A stretch of DNA of 10,614 nt from Pedobacter sp. UBA5917. GTDB lineage: Bacteria > Bacteroidota > Bacteroidia > Sphingobacteriales > Sphingobacteriaceae. The stretch spans positions 1 through 10,614 of the forward strand of contig NZ_DJDT01000347.1 in assembly GCF_002432345.1 (NCBI RefSeq), in the 5' to 3' direction. Below the pieces are notes generated by a model, which saw nothing but the letters and a program-made list of their open reading frames with translations, made no database searches and was not told the DNA's origin. The translations under genes were made by a program, and so were the position numbers. Shown piece by piece: positions 1 through 4,929 of this stretch (positions are counted from its first letter, which is position 1; each line of letters opens with the position of its first letter).

Positions 1-35
1 CGGAAAAAATATTGGTATTTGTGTCCACACGATAG

Positions 36-300
36 GATTTTATATCGGAAGAGGACTAGCAGCGATAGCGGGACTGCACTAGCCAAGAAATACTGACTTA
101 CATTTCCAAAGCCATAAAAAAATTAAAGGTAAGATTGCATTTAAAGGAGTATACAGGTTAGCTTGTTAAGCTTGCCAATATCATTTGGAGCGCAGTTGCA
201 GTGCCGGTCGGTTCCGGTATTCCCGCTTTCCTTCCTGCCCCGATGAAAAATCGGGGGCATCCATTCAATCGGGGCTAAGCACAGGGGTTTTTGCTATAAA
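36..300. repeat. Structured intergenic repeat, copy 1
   Basis: This copy aligns with 350-590 almost throughout. It starts at a shared GATTTT/ATCGG-AG block (36-51 versus 350-365) and ends at TTTTTGCTATAAA versus TTTTGCTCTAAA. Copy 1 is about 24 nt longer, mainly extra bases near 117-135 and 169-180. It holds a hairpin CCCCGAT-GAAAA-ATCGGGG (238-256), an inner hairpin around CGGTTCCG (209-216), and distant complementary blocks AGCGGGA (67-73) with TCCCGCT (221-227) and ACTGCA (73-78) with TGCAGT (197-202). No convincing protein is encoded. The minus strand carries TAGCCCCGAT, which I associate from memory with dispersed intergenic repeats in Bacteroidota; that is unverified. A REP- or MITE-like element is the likeliest reading. 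Positions 1-35 show nothing I recognise. Confidence 0.75.
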
Positions 301-349
301 AAAGTAACCCTAGTTAAATAAACCCGATAAAGCGGATAGCCCGGATCCC

Positions 350-590
350 GATTTTTCATCGGGAGAGGACTAGCAGCGATAGCGGGACTGCAGCAGCCAA
401 GAAATACTGAATTACGTTTCCAAAACCATATAAGATTGCATTTAAAGGAGTATAAAGTTTAGGTTGTTTATCATCTGGAGTGCAGTTGCAGTGCCAATCG
501 GTTCCGATATTCCCGCTTTCCTTCCTGCCCCGATGAAGAATCGGGGGCATCCATCCAATCGGGGCTAAGCACAGAGGCTTTTGCTCTAAA
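350..590. repeat. Structured intergenic repeat, copy 2
   Basis: This is the second copy of the element at 36-300, in direct orientation, with the offset falling from 314 to 290 nt because of small deletions. Its left edge has a clean hairpin CCCGAT-TTTTC-ATCGGG (347-363). The right part has CCCCGAT-GAAGA-ATCGGGG (528-546). The left hairpin is the reverse complement of the hairpin type at the right, so the element has inverted terminal hairpins. The inner stem is AATCGG/CCGAT (497-508), where copy 1 has G-U type pairs. The 49 bases between copies (301-349) and the bases from 591 to the promoter at 653 show no gene. An 87-codon minus-strand frame here is a by-product of the repeat. Confidence 0.75.
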
Positions 591-652
591 CAAGCTATTG
601 TTCCAAAAAATATTCCCATGTTAATCCTTACACCCTCAGATTAAACACCGAT

Positions 653-684
653 TTTGAGTTTATTTTTACCATTCTGTATATTTG
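653..684 (+). promoter_or_regulatory. Bacteroidota-type promoter for the WYL regulator
   Basis: TTTG (653-656), a 20-nt spacer and TATATTTG (677-684) match the Bacteroidota -33 TTTG / -7 TAnnTTTG consensus exactly. Transcription would begin near 690, so the upstream TTG codon at 654 cannot be the start. The ATG at 702 lies 17 nt past the -7 element, a spacing similar to the other promoters in this window. Confidence 0.6.
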
Positions 685-701
685 ACTTCCATACGTACCC
701 A

Positions 702-1436
702 ATGAGCACCAATACCGACATGAAAAGGCTTACCCGCCTAAGCGCCATTTTACTGCATTTACAAACCAGGCGAATGGTTAATACAGTCGATCTGGCAGCT
801 AAGTTTGCCGTTAGTGTGCGTACCATTTACCGCGATATTAAGGTGCTCGAACAGATCGGTGTACCCATTGCCAGTTCCGAGGGCAAGGGTTATTCGTTGG
901 CCGAAGGTTATAAAATCCCCCCCATAATGTTTACCGAACAAGAGGCCAACGCATTGATTACAGCAGGGCAGTTGGTTAATCTCAATAAAGACAGCTCATT
1001 GATCGGCGCCTATACCGAAGCGGTTGATAAAATAAAGGCGGTGCTCAACTATGCAGCGAAAGATAAAGTAGAACTGCTTTCTAAACGGGTGGCTGTAGGC
1101 ACCATAGGTATAGCGCAAGCTACCAGTAATTCGTTAACTACCATCCAAAATGCATTAACAAGTTTTACCGTTTTGCGTATCGGCTACACAGCAGAAGGTA
1201 AAAACGAGTGTTTAGAAAGACTGATTGAGCCATTCGCTTTTTATTACAGTACACAGCAACAATGGACGCTTATTGCCTTTTGCAGGTTGCGGAATGATTT
1301 CAGGATGTTCCGCTTGGATAGGATAGCTGCCATACAGGTAACTGATGATAAGTTTGTGCCCCATCAACTCAATCTTCAGGAATATTTACAGGAAAAAGAA
1401 AAAAACTTTACAGGCACTGACAAACAGTTGTCATAA
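702..1436 (+). CDS. YafY-type HTH/WYL-domain transcriptional regulator
   Basis: This is a 244-residue DNA-binding regulator of the YafY/DeoR-like WYL class, acting in the cytoplasm. An N-terminal winged helix-turn-helix covers about residues 7-60, with the typical SVRTIYRDIKVLEQIGVPI stretch followed by EGKGYSLAEGY. A C-terminal WYL ligand-sensing domain covers about residues 140-225, with RLIEPFAFYY, then WTLIAFC and FRMFRLDRI. The signature Trp-Tyr-Leu is Trp188-Thr-Leu here. ATG 702 is chosen because a full promoter lies at 653-684; ATG 720 (MKRLTRL) is also possible and matches where many family members begin. The VOC gene follows 39 nt downstream on the same strand and may be co-transcribed or a target. 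The ligand is unknown. The family call is firm. Confidence 0.92.
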   Translation: MSTNTDMKRLTRLSAILLHLQTRRMVNTVDLAAKFAVSVRTIYRDIKVLEQIGVPIASSEGKGYSLAEGYKIPPIMFTEQEANALITAGQLVNLNKDSSLIGAYTEAVDKIKAVLNYAAKDKVELLSKRVAVGTIGIAQATSNSLTTIQNALTSFTVLRIGYTAEGKNECLERLIEPFAFYYSTQQQWTLIAFCRLRNDFRMFRLDRIAAIQVTDDKFVPHQLNLQEYLQEKEKNFTGTDKQLS

Positions 1437-1475
1437 GCCCCAGATACCTTCGTTGCACAATTAAAATTATAAGCA

Positions 1476-1883
1476 ATGAATTTAATATCCATCCGGATCA
1501 TTACCTCCAAGATAGAGGAACTCATCAATTTTTACGAACAGGTAACAGGTGTAAGTGCAATGAGGTATACACCTGATTTCGCAGAGGTTAAAACCAAAAC
1601 TGCTACACTTGCTATAGGAAGCACCAATACTTTACAGTTTTTTGGAGGCGATAACGTGGCACAGCCTGCACACAACCGCAGCGTAATTATCGAATTTATG
1701 GTTGAAGATGTACAACAGCATTTCGAAAAACTGGCGGGCTTTTTAAAAGACTGTACTGTGCAGGAGCCTACTACCATGCCCTGGGGAAACAAATCTTTAT
1801 TGTTAAGAGATCCCGACGGTAACCTGGTAAACCTTTTTACACCGGTTAGCAGAGAAGCAGTTGCCAAGTTTGAGGGGAGTTAA
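1476..1883 (+). CDS. VOC (glyoxalase/bleomycin-resistance fold) family protein
   Basis: This 135-residue protein has the vicinal-oxygen-chelate fold. The N-terminal half begins NLISIRIITSKIEELINFYEQVTG and the C-terminal half ends LLLRDPDGNLVNLFTPV (DPDGNLVN at 112-119), the usual beta-alpha-beta-beta-beta pair. The first-strand position that is His in metal-dependent members is Arg7 or a neighbour. The C-terminal position that is usually Glu after DPDGN is Asn119. It therefore looks short of metal ligands and may bind a small molecule without classical glyoxalase chemistry. ATG 1476 is the natural start for the fold, and no Shine-Dalgarno is visible. I see no separate TAnnTTTG promoter in the 39-nt gap after the WYL regulator, so co-transcription is plausible. 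The substrate is unknown. Confidence 0.9.
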   Translation: MNLISIRIITSKIEELINFYEQVTGVSAMRYTPDFAEVKTKTATLAIGSTNTLQFFGGDNVAQPAHNRSVIIEFMVEDVQQHFEKLAGFLKDCTVQEPTTMPWGNKSLLLRDPDGNLVNLFTPVSREAVAKFEGS

Positions 1884-1911
1884 CCTGCGGTAAACCATAA
1901 TGCATTTATTT

Positions 1912-1939
1912 CGCGCAGATGGCGCGGATTTACACAGAG
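1912..1939. repeat. Short imperfect tandem repeat, about 9-nt units
   Basis: Three adjacent related units can be read: CGCGCAGAT, GGCGCGGAT and TTACACAGA. They lie in the convergent gap just before the long inverted repeat at 1956-2011. Nothing indicates a coding role. It resembles degenerate intergenic repeats of the GCAGATTTACACAGA type, a comparison made from memory only. Confidence 0.4.
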
Positions 1940-1955
1940 TAGCCGTTTAATTATT

Positions 1956-2011
1956 TTTCACTATATAAGACATATAATATCGCAGAAGCTTATATGTCTT
2001 ACATGGTGAAA
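1956..2011. repeat. Long imperfect inverted repeat between convergent genes
   Basis: Two 22-nt arms (1956-1977 and 1990-2011) surround a 12-nt loop. The inner 12 bp (TAAGACATATAA / TTATATGTCTTA) and the outer 6 bp (TTTCAC / GTGAAA) are perfect, and only two positions mismatch. It lies 72 nt after the VOC stop and 25 nt after the DoxX stop, so it could end transcription from both sides. However, neither side has a proper U-tract, and the stem is AT-rich. An inserted mini-repeat is the alternative. Confidence 0.6.
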
Positions 2012-2036
2012 CTATGCTGTTTTAAGTGTATAAATT

Positions 2037-2486
2037 TTATTTGGTGCTGATTAAAGCATCTACACTGCGTTTACCTCCACCGGTAACCATTAGTGCAATT
2101 ACAATCCCTATCAATAATAAATGGTATTCTATACCTTCACCTTTCTGACTGCCGAACCAGTTCATAAAAAAGCCGAATGGCATGTGTACAGTTGTAATCA
2201 TGCCGATAAACATGATCAGAAAAGCCGCAGCAAAAGGCCTTGTCAAAAAACCGGCAAGCATGGCTATGGTTCCGAAAAATAAAAGAAAGATGACCAGAAA
2301 ACCAACGATATATGGCAAGCCGCTTTGGGTAAAGTAGCCCATCGAACCGGTATATCCATAACCACCGAACAGGCCCAGTAACAACTGTGCGCCATGTGGC
2401 CATAATACAATAAACAATGTAATCCGAAGGATAAGTGAGGTAACCTGATTTTCAGTAGTGGTGATTTTGTTAATTAAAGCTTTCAT
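2037..2486 (-). CDS. DoxX family membrane protein
   Basis: This is a 149-residue inner-membrane protein of the DoxX/DoxD class with about four hydrophobic helices: SLILRITLFIVLWPHGAQLLLG, then YIVGFLVIFLLFFGTIAMLAGF, AAAFLIMFIGMITTVHM and YHLLLIGIVIALMVTGG. The family signatures HGAQLLLGLFGG and the Gly/Phe-rich FGFFMNWFG segment are present. The start is ATG 2486 (MKALINKI). An in-frame ATG further upstream, at 2519, lies inside the promoter, whose -7 element is at 2508-2515. Family members are linked to membrane redox or thiosulfate:quinone-related roles and are often stress-induced, but the function here is not established. It lies downstream of the Crp/Fnr-like gene on the same strand, separated by a hairpin and its own promoter. 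Confidence 0.9.
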   Translation of the reverse strand: MKALINKITTTENQVTSLILRITLFIVLWPHGAQLLLGLFGGYGYTGSMGYFTQSGLPYIVGFLVIFLLFFGTIAMLAGFLTRPFAAAFLIMFIGMITTVHMPFGFFMNWFGSQKGEGIEYHLLLIGIVIALMVTGGGKRSVDALISTK

Positions 2487-2507
2487 TTTTTTATGTAAGT
2501 ATGGAAG

Positions 2508-2539
2508 CAAAAATACCATGCACCCTCAATTGGGACCAA
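2508..2539 (-). promoter_or_regulatory. Promoter for the DoxX gene
   Basis: Read on the minus strand, TTGG (2536-2539, 3 of 4 matches to TTTG) is followed after 20 nt by TATTTTTG (2508-2515), a full TAnnTTTG match. Transcription would start near 2500, giving a leader of roughly 15 nt to ATG 2486 and excluding the longer start at 2519. Confidence 0.5.
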
Positions 2540-2540
2540 T

Positions 2541-2573
2541 AACATAGTTTAATAAATAATATTAAACTATGTT
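2541..2573 (-). terminator. AT-rich hairpin after the Crp/Fnr-like gene
   Basis: Perfect 14-bp arms AACATAGTTTAATA (2541-2554) and TATTAAACTATGTT (2560-2573) flank a 5-nt loop. It begins 8 nt past the Crp/Fnr-like stop codon and ends directly before the -33 region of the DoxX promoter. Placement suggests a terminator of the upstream gene. There is no strong U-tract, so a regulatory operator for DoxX is an alternative. Confidence 0.45.
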
Positions 2574-2581
2574 AATATTTT

Positions 2582-3163
2582 CTAATGTTTACTGCTTAAG
2601 CGCGCTTTAATTTTACTTAAAAAAACAGGCGTAACACCAAGGTAGGAGGCAATATGGTATTGGGGCAAACGGTTTTCGAGTGTGGGGTATTTTTTGATAA
2701 AGCGGAGGTAACGTTCATCCGCCTTAGTGCTGATCATGTTCAGTAAACGGTCGTTCTGGGCAATAATAGAATTCTGGTAAAGCTTTCTGAAATAGATATT
2801 CAGGGAAGGAATCTGGATCAGTAAATCTTCCCAACGTTCTTTTGTGATGATAAATACCTCACTATCTTCCAAAGCCTCTACATGGTATTTTGATGCATTG
2901 CCCGTAAAAAAGCTCTGCAGGTCAGTAAGCCACCATCCCTCAACGCCGAAAGCAATATTATGCGCTACACCATCGCTATCCAGGTAATAAATACGCAGGC
3001 AGCCACTTACAATAAAATGTTCGGTATTGGCCGGGTAGGGTGGTTCTACCAGCAACTGGTTTTTTCTCACTTTACGGTACTGAAAAGCGGAGGTAACCAG
3101 TGCCGCTTCCTGTTCTGAAAGTGCAACATGCATCCTGAAATTCTGTAAAATGAGATCGATCAT
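2582..3163 (-). CDS. Crp/Fnr family transcriptional regulator
   Basis: This is a 193-residue cytoplasmic regulator of the short Crp-like type common in Bacteroidota. A cyclic-nucleotide-binding-like beta-roll occupies the first about 115 residues (QLLVEPPYPANTEHFIVSGCLRIYY, then VEALEDSEVFIITKERWEDL). A helical dimer region follows, then a C-terminal helix-turn-helix, QYHIASYLGVTPVFLSKIKARL. The phosphate-binding cassette of cAMP-responsive members (Gly-Glu ... Arg-Ser/Thr) is absent: the stretch reads FGVEGWWLTDLQSFFTG. cAMP binding is therefore unlikely. ATG 3163 (MIDLILQNF) is chosen over an in-frame ATG at 3217 because it matches where family members begin and the usual length of about 190. 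It is a candidate for the twin palindromes at 4809-4875, whose 5-N4-5 layout suits this family; that link is an inference. Confidence 0.88.
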   Translation of the reverse strand: MIDLILQNFRMHVALSEQEAALVTSAFQYRKVRKNQLLVEPPYPANTEHFIVSGCLRIYYLDSDGVAHNIAFGVEGWWLTDLQSFFTGNASKYHVEALEDSEVFIITKERWEDLLIQIPSLNIYFRKLYQNSIIAQNDRLLNMISTKADERYLRFIKKYPTLENRLPQYHIASYLGVTPVFLSKIKARLSSKH

Positions 3164-3268
3164 ATTTAAATGGGTAATACTTATACGAAAATCATAAAAG
3201 TATAAAATGTTAAGCAATCTAAACCAGAAATTAGGTCAGCGTTAACTCATTAAAATTGATAAAATCAA

Positions 3269-3631
3269 TTATACAGCTTTGATCCATTTATCTCCCCATT
3301 CGCAAAATTGAGGAACAAGCGGAAGAAGATCTTTAGCCTTTTCGGTTAAAAAGTATTCCACTATCGGGTGTTTGGGATCCGGCCCTTCAATTTTTTCTAC
3401 AAAGCCCTCCTGTGTTAATTCTCTTAACCTTTTTCCCAAAATTTCATCAGATAAGGTGTTATATTCTTTTTTCAATGTACTGAAACGGTTTGTACCCCAA
3501 TGGATGGAAAACATGATCTGCATTTTCCACTGCGGCGAAATTAACCGCATTACCTCATTAAAGGTACAGGCCTGGTTTAAAATCTGTTCGTTGAGGCTAA
3601 TGGTTGAATTATCTTTTTTAAGGGTACTCAT
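3269..3631 (-). CDS. HxlR (DUF24) family winged-helix regulator
   Basis: This is a 120-residue cytoplasmic regulator, the usual length for HxlR. The winged helix runs from about residue 22 to 115: CTFNEVMRLISPQWKMQIMF, RFSTLKKEYNTLSDEILGKRLREL as the recognition region, then the wing and VEYFLTEKAKDLLP. Cys22 sits at the conserved N-terminal cysteine of this family, which in members such as YodB and HypR senses quinones or oxidants. A redox or electrophile response is therefore plausible but unproven. It is divergent from the NTF2-like gene at 3693 with 61 nt between them, a layout in which the regulator often controls its neighbour. A TTTTG-N4-CAAAA dyad lies in that gap. The start ATG at 3631 fits the family. 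Confidence 0.92.
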   Translation of the reverse strand: MSTLKKDNSTISLNEQILNQACTFNEVMRLISPQWKMQIMFSIHWGTNRFSTLKKEYNTLSDEILGKRLRELTQEGFVEKIEGPDPKHPIVEYFLTEKAKDLLPLVPQFCEWGDKWIKAV

Positions 3632-3644
3632 TATGGGCGGAGTT

Positions 3645-3676
3645 ATTGATGCAGCATAGTACAGCCGCTAATTTTG
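3645..3676 (+). promoter_or_regulatory. Promoter for the NTF2-like gene
   Basis: ATTG (3645-3648, 3 of 4 to TTTG), a 20-nt spacer and TAATTTTG (3669-3676, full TAnnTTTG match) lie upstream of ATG 3693, leaving 16 nt after the -7 element. The -7 element overlaps a TTTTG-N4-CAAAA dyad, so a bound repressor would block it. Confidence 0.55.
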
Positions 3677-3685
3677 TGATCAAAA
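3672..3685. promoter_or_regulatory. Candidate operator between HxlR and NTF2-like genes
   Basis: TTTTG-TGAT-CAAAA is an inverted repeat with 5-bp arms that overlaps the NTF2-like promoter's -7 element. It also abuts a minus-strand TATATTTG (3686-3693) that could serve the HxlR gene. Placement fits an autoregulatory HxlR operator. The arms are short, so chance occurrence in AT-rich DNA is possible. Confidence 0.3.
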
Positions 3686-3692
3686 CAAATAT

Positions 3693-4154
3693 ATGAAAAA
3701 CGAAACTTTAGAAGTAATACAATCACTTGTTAAGGGATTTAATGCCACGGATAGAAAAGACTTTGAAACCAGCCGCCTGCTTTGGACAGACGAAGTAATT
3801 ATCGATTTTGGTGGCGTAAAAGCACAACAGGTAATGAAAGCTGATGATCTTGCCAACTGGGCAAAAATCGCCTACCAGCACATGACAACCATGCACATTA
3901 CCTTTAACCACGAGGTTAATATAGTTGGAGATAAGGCTACCGTACATTCTTATGGCCGTGCGCTCCACAAACAAAAAGTAAGTAAAGGAGAGGATTTCTG
4001 GTTTATTTATGCAAGGTACGAACACGAACTAACTAAAGTAGGTGACGTTTGGAAAGTAAACAAGCTCTACATGCTGCCTGTTTTTGAAGAAGGCAACAGC
4101 AATCTGGTTAATCAGGCTTATGAAGATGCGCTAAAACAGGAACACAATCAATAA
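3693..4154 (+). CDS. NTF2-like / SnoaL-like family protein
   Basis: This is a 153-residue protein with the NTF2-like alpha+beta cone fold seen in SnoaL-type and limonene-epoxide-hydrolase-type proteins. An N-terminal helix pair (LEVIQSLVKGFNATDRKDFE) precedes LLWTDEVIIDFGG. Curved strands follow: MTTMHITFNHEVNIVGDKATVHSYGRA, DFWFIYARYEHELTKVGDVWKVNKLYMLPVF. There is no signal peptide, so it is cytoplasmic. Such proteins bind or transform small hydrophobic substrates, and no specific reaction can be read from the sequence. It has its own promoter (3645-3676), is divergent from the HxlR regulator, which probably controls it, and converges with the PEBP gene across a hairpin terminator. Confidence 0.85.
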   Translation: MKNETLEVIQSLVKGFNATDRKDFETSRLLWTDEVIIDFGGVKAQQVMKADDLANWAKIAYQHMTTMHITFNHEVNIVGDKATVHSYGRALHKQKVSKGEDFWFIYARYEHELTKVGDVWKVNKLYMLPVFEEGNSNLVNQAYEDALKQEHNQ

Positions 4155-4170
4155 ACTGCTAATTATTAAT

Positions 4171-4213
4171 GGCTAGAGAAGGGGAATTTTCCGACCTTCT
4201 CTAACCCTGTTTT
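4171..4213. terminator. Hairpin terminator between convergent genes
   Basis: The arms TAGAGAAGG (4174-4182) and CCTTCTCTA (4195-4203) pair perfectly, and a GG/CC pair extends the stem beyond one mismatch (4171-4172 with 4205-4206). The loop is 12 nt and TGTTTT follows on the plus strand. It sits between the NTF2-like stop (4154) and the PEBP stop (4222), so it probably serves mainly the plus-strand gene and possibly both. Confidence 0.6.
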
Positions 4214-4221
4214 AAAAAAGC

Positions 4222-4761
4222 CTATTTTTTCTGACCGTACACCACCATAGATGCTTTAGCCAAAGTGGCAAAATACAGGTTAAAACCTACACTGGCAGGT
4301 GTTGCATTTTTATCCAGATCAAGGTTTTTTCCCACCGCATACACTGTAATGAGGAACCTATGCGCAGGTCCGTCGTTTGGTGCAGCACCGCAATAACCTG
4401 GTGTACCGTAATCGGAATTACTTTGTATGGTTCCCATAGGGACAAGGTTCTTTTGCGGATCACCTGCACCCTGTTTCAATTCATGCACGGCAGATGGGAT
4501 ATTAAAAACCACCCAATGCCAAAAACCACTGCCTGTGGGCGCATCCATATCGTAAATAGTTACTGCAAAACTCTTGGTCCCGCTTGGTTCATTCTCCCAA
4601 TAAAGCTGTGGCGATAGATTTTCCCCTTTAAATCCCATACCATTAAAAAACTGTTTGTTGGTAAGCTGCCCGCCCAGTTCCCTGTTTTTTAATGTAAATG
4701 TTTGGGCGAAAGTAGCGCTGTAAACCATTAGCGCCACCATGATAATTATTAATCTTTTCAT
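4222..4761 (-). CDS. Secreted YbhB/YbcL-type Raf kinase inhibitor-like (PEBP) protein
   Basis: This is a 179-residue phosphatidylethanolamine-binding-protein-fold protein with an N-terminal signal peptide (MKRLIIIMVALMVYSATFA, likely cleaved before Gln20), so it is exported to the periplasm. PEBP signatures are clear: ENLSPQLYW (47-55), DMDAPTGSGFWHWVVFNIP (71-89) with His82, and YCGAAPNDGPAHRF (123-136) with His134. These residues form the small anion or ligand pocket. Bacterial members have no agreed function. The start is ATG 4761, since the signal peptide begins there and a -7 element (4780-4787) lies just upstream, which rules out the ATG at 4800. It is divergent from the SDR gene and shares its twin-palindrome control region. 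Confidence 0.92.
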   Translation of the reverse strand: MKRLIIIMVALMVYSATFAQTFTLKNRELGGQLTNKQFFNGMGFKGENLSPQLYWENEPSGTKSFAVTIYDMDAPTGSGFWHWVVFNIPSAVHELKQGAGDPQKNLVPMGTIQSNSDYGTPGYCGAAPNDGPAHRFLITVYAVGKNLDLDKNATPASVGFNLYFATLAKASMVVYGQKK

Positions 4762-4779
4762 TGAAATTTTGTTTTGATC

Positions 4780-4787
4780 CAAAACTA
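4780..4787 (-). promoter_or_regulatory. -7 promoter element for the PEBP gene
   Basis: Minus-strand TAGTTTTG is a full TAnnTTTG match, 18 nt before ATG 4761. No TTTG is found at the expected -33 position (about 4807-4812). Instead the palindrome at 4808-4825 covers it, suggesting a promoter that depends on, or is blocked by, a bound regulator. Confidence 0.45.
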
Positions 4788-4807
4788 GTCCCAGGCACAT
4801 ATAAAGC

Positions 4808-4825
4808 TTTTACCAAATGGTAAAA
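4808..4825. promoter_or_regulatory. Palindromic operator, copy 1 (PEBP side)
   Basis: TTTTACCA-AA-TGGTAAAA is a perfect 8-bp-arm palindrome. Its 16-bp core (4809-4824) recurs at 4860-4875 with one change, offset by 51 bp. Its centre (4816.5) is 29.5 bp from the near edge of the PEBP -7 element. The dyad with TTACC-N4-GGTAA half-sites fits a homodimeric regulator. Confidence 0.65.
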
Positions 4826-4859
4826 AGAAATACAGATCCAAAAAAATGATAATCCATTA

Positions 4860-4875
4860 TTTACCAAATGATAAA
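4860..4875. promoter_or_regulatory. Palindromic operator, copy 2 (SDR side)
   Basis: TTTACCAAATGATAAA matches copy 1 at 15 of 16 positions; one half-site base differs (A4871). Its centre (4867.5) is 29.5 bp from the near edge of the SDR -7 candidate at 4897, mirroring copy 1 exactly on the opposite strand. Confidence 0.6.
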
Positions 4876-4896
4876 TATTTAATTAATGTTTAAGCT

Positions 4897-4904
4897 GAAA
4901 TTTG
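4897..4904 (+). promoter_or_regulatory. -7 promoter element for the SDR/MFS unit
   Basis: GAAATTTG matches TAnnTTTG at 5 of 6 fixed positions and lies 25 nt before ATG 4930. No TTTG lies at the -33 position (about 4872-4877), where the second palindrome ends. The mirror-image spacing with the PEBP promoter supports the call. Confidence 0.4.
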
Positions 4905-4929
4905 CATGATCAATTAAAGAAATAAAATT

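Noticed and set aside
356..619. Minus-strand 87-codon open frame
   Set aside because: It lies almost wholly inside the structured repeat, has no recognisable domain, and is best explained by the repeat's base composition.
654..701. TTG at 654 as the start of the WYL regulator
   Set aside because: The codon overlaps the -33 element of a full-consensus promoter, so it would not be transcribed; the extra 16 residues are not family-like.
3195..3202. Minus-strand TACTTTTA as a promoter for the Crp/Fnr-like gene
   Set aside because: It misses the final G of TAnnTTTG and has no TTTG about 20 nt upstream, so it was not called.
3254..3270. AATTGAT-AAA-ATCAATT dyad resembling an FNR box (TTGAT-N4-ATCAA) or a terminator at the HxlR stop
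   Set aside because: The spacer is 3 nt, not 4. It overlaps the HxlR stop codon, and a weak AT hairpin here is expected by chance; no good promoter is placed next to it.
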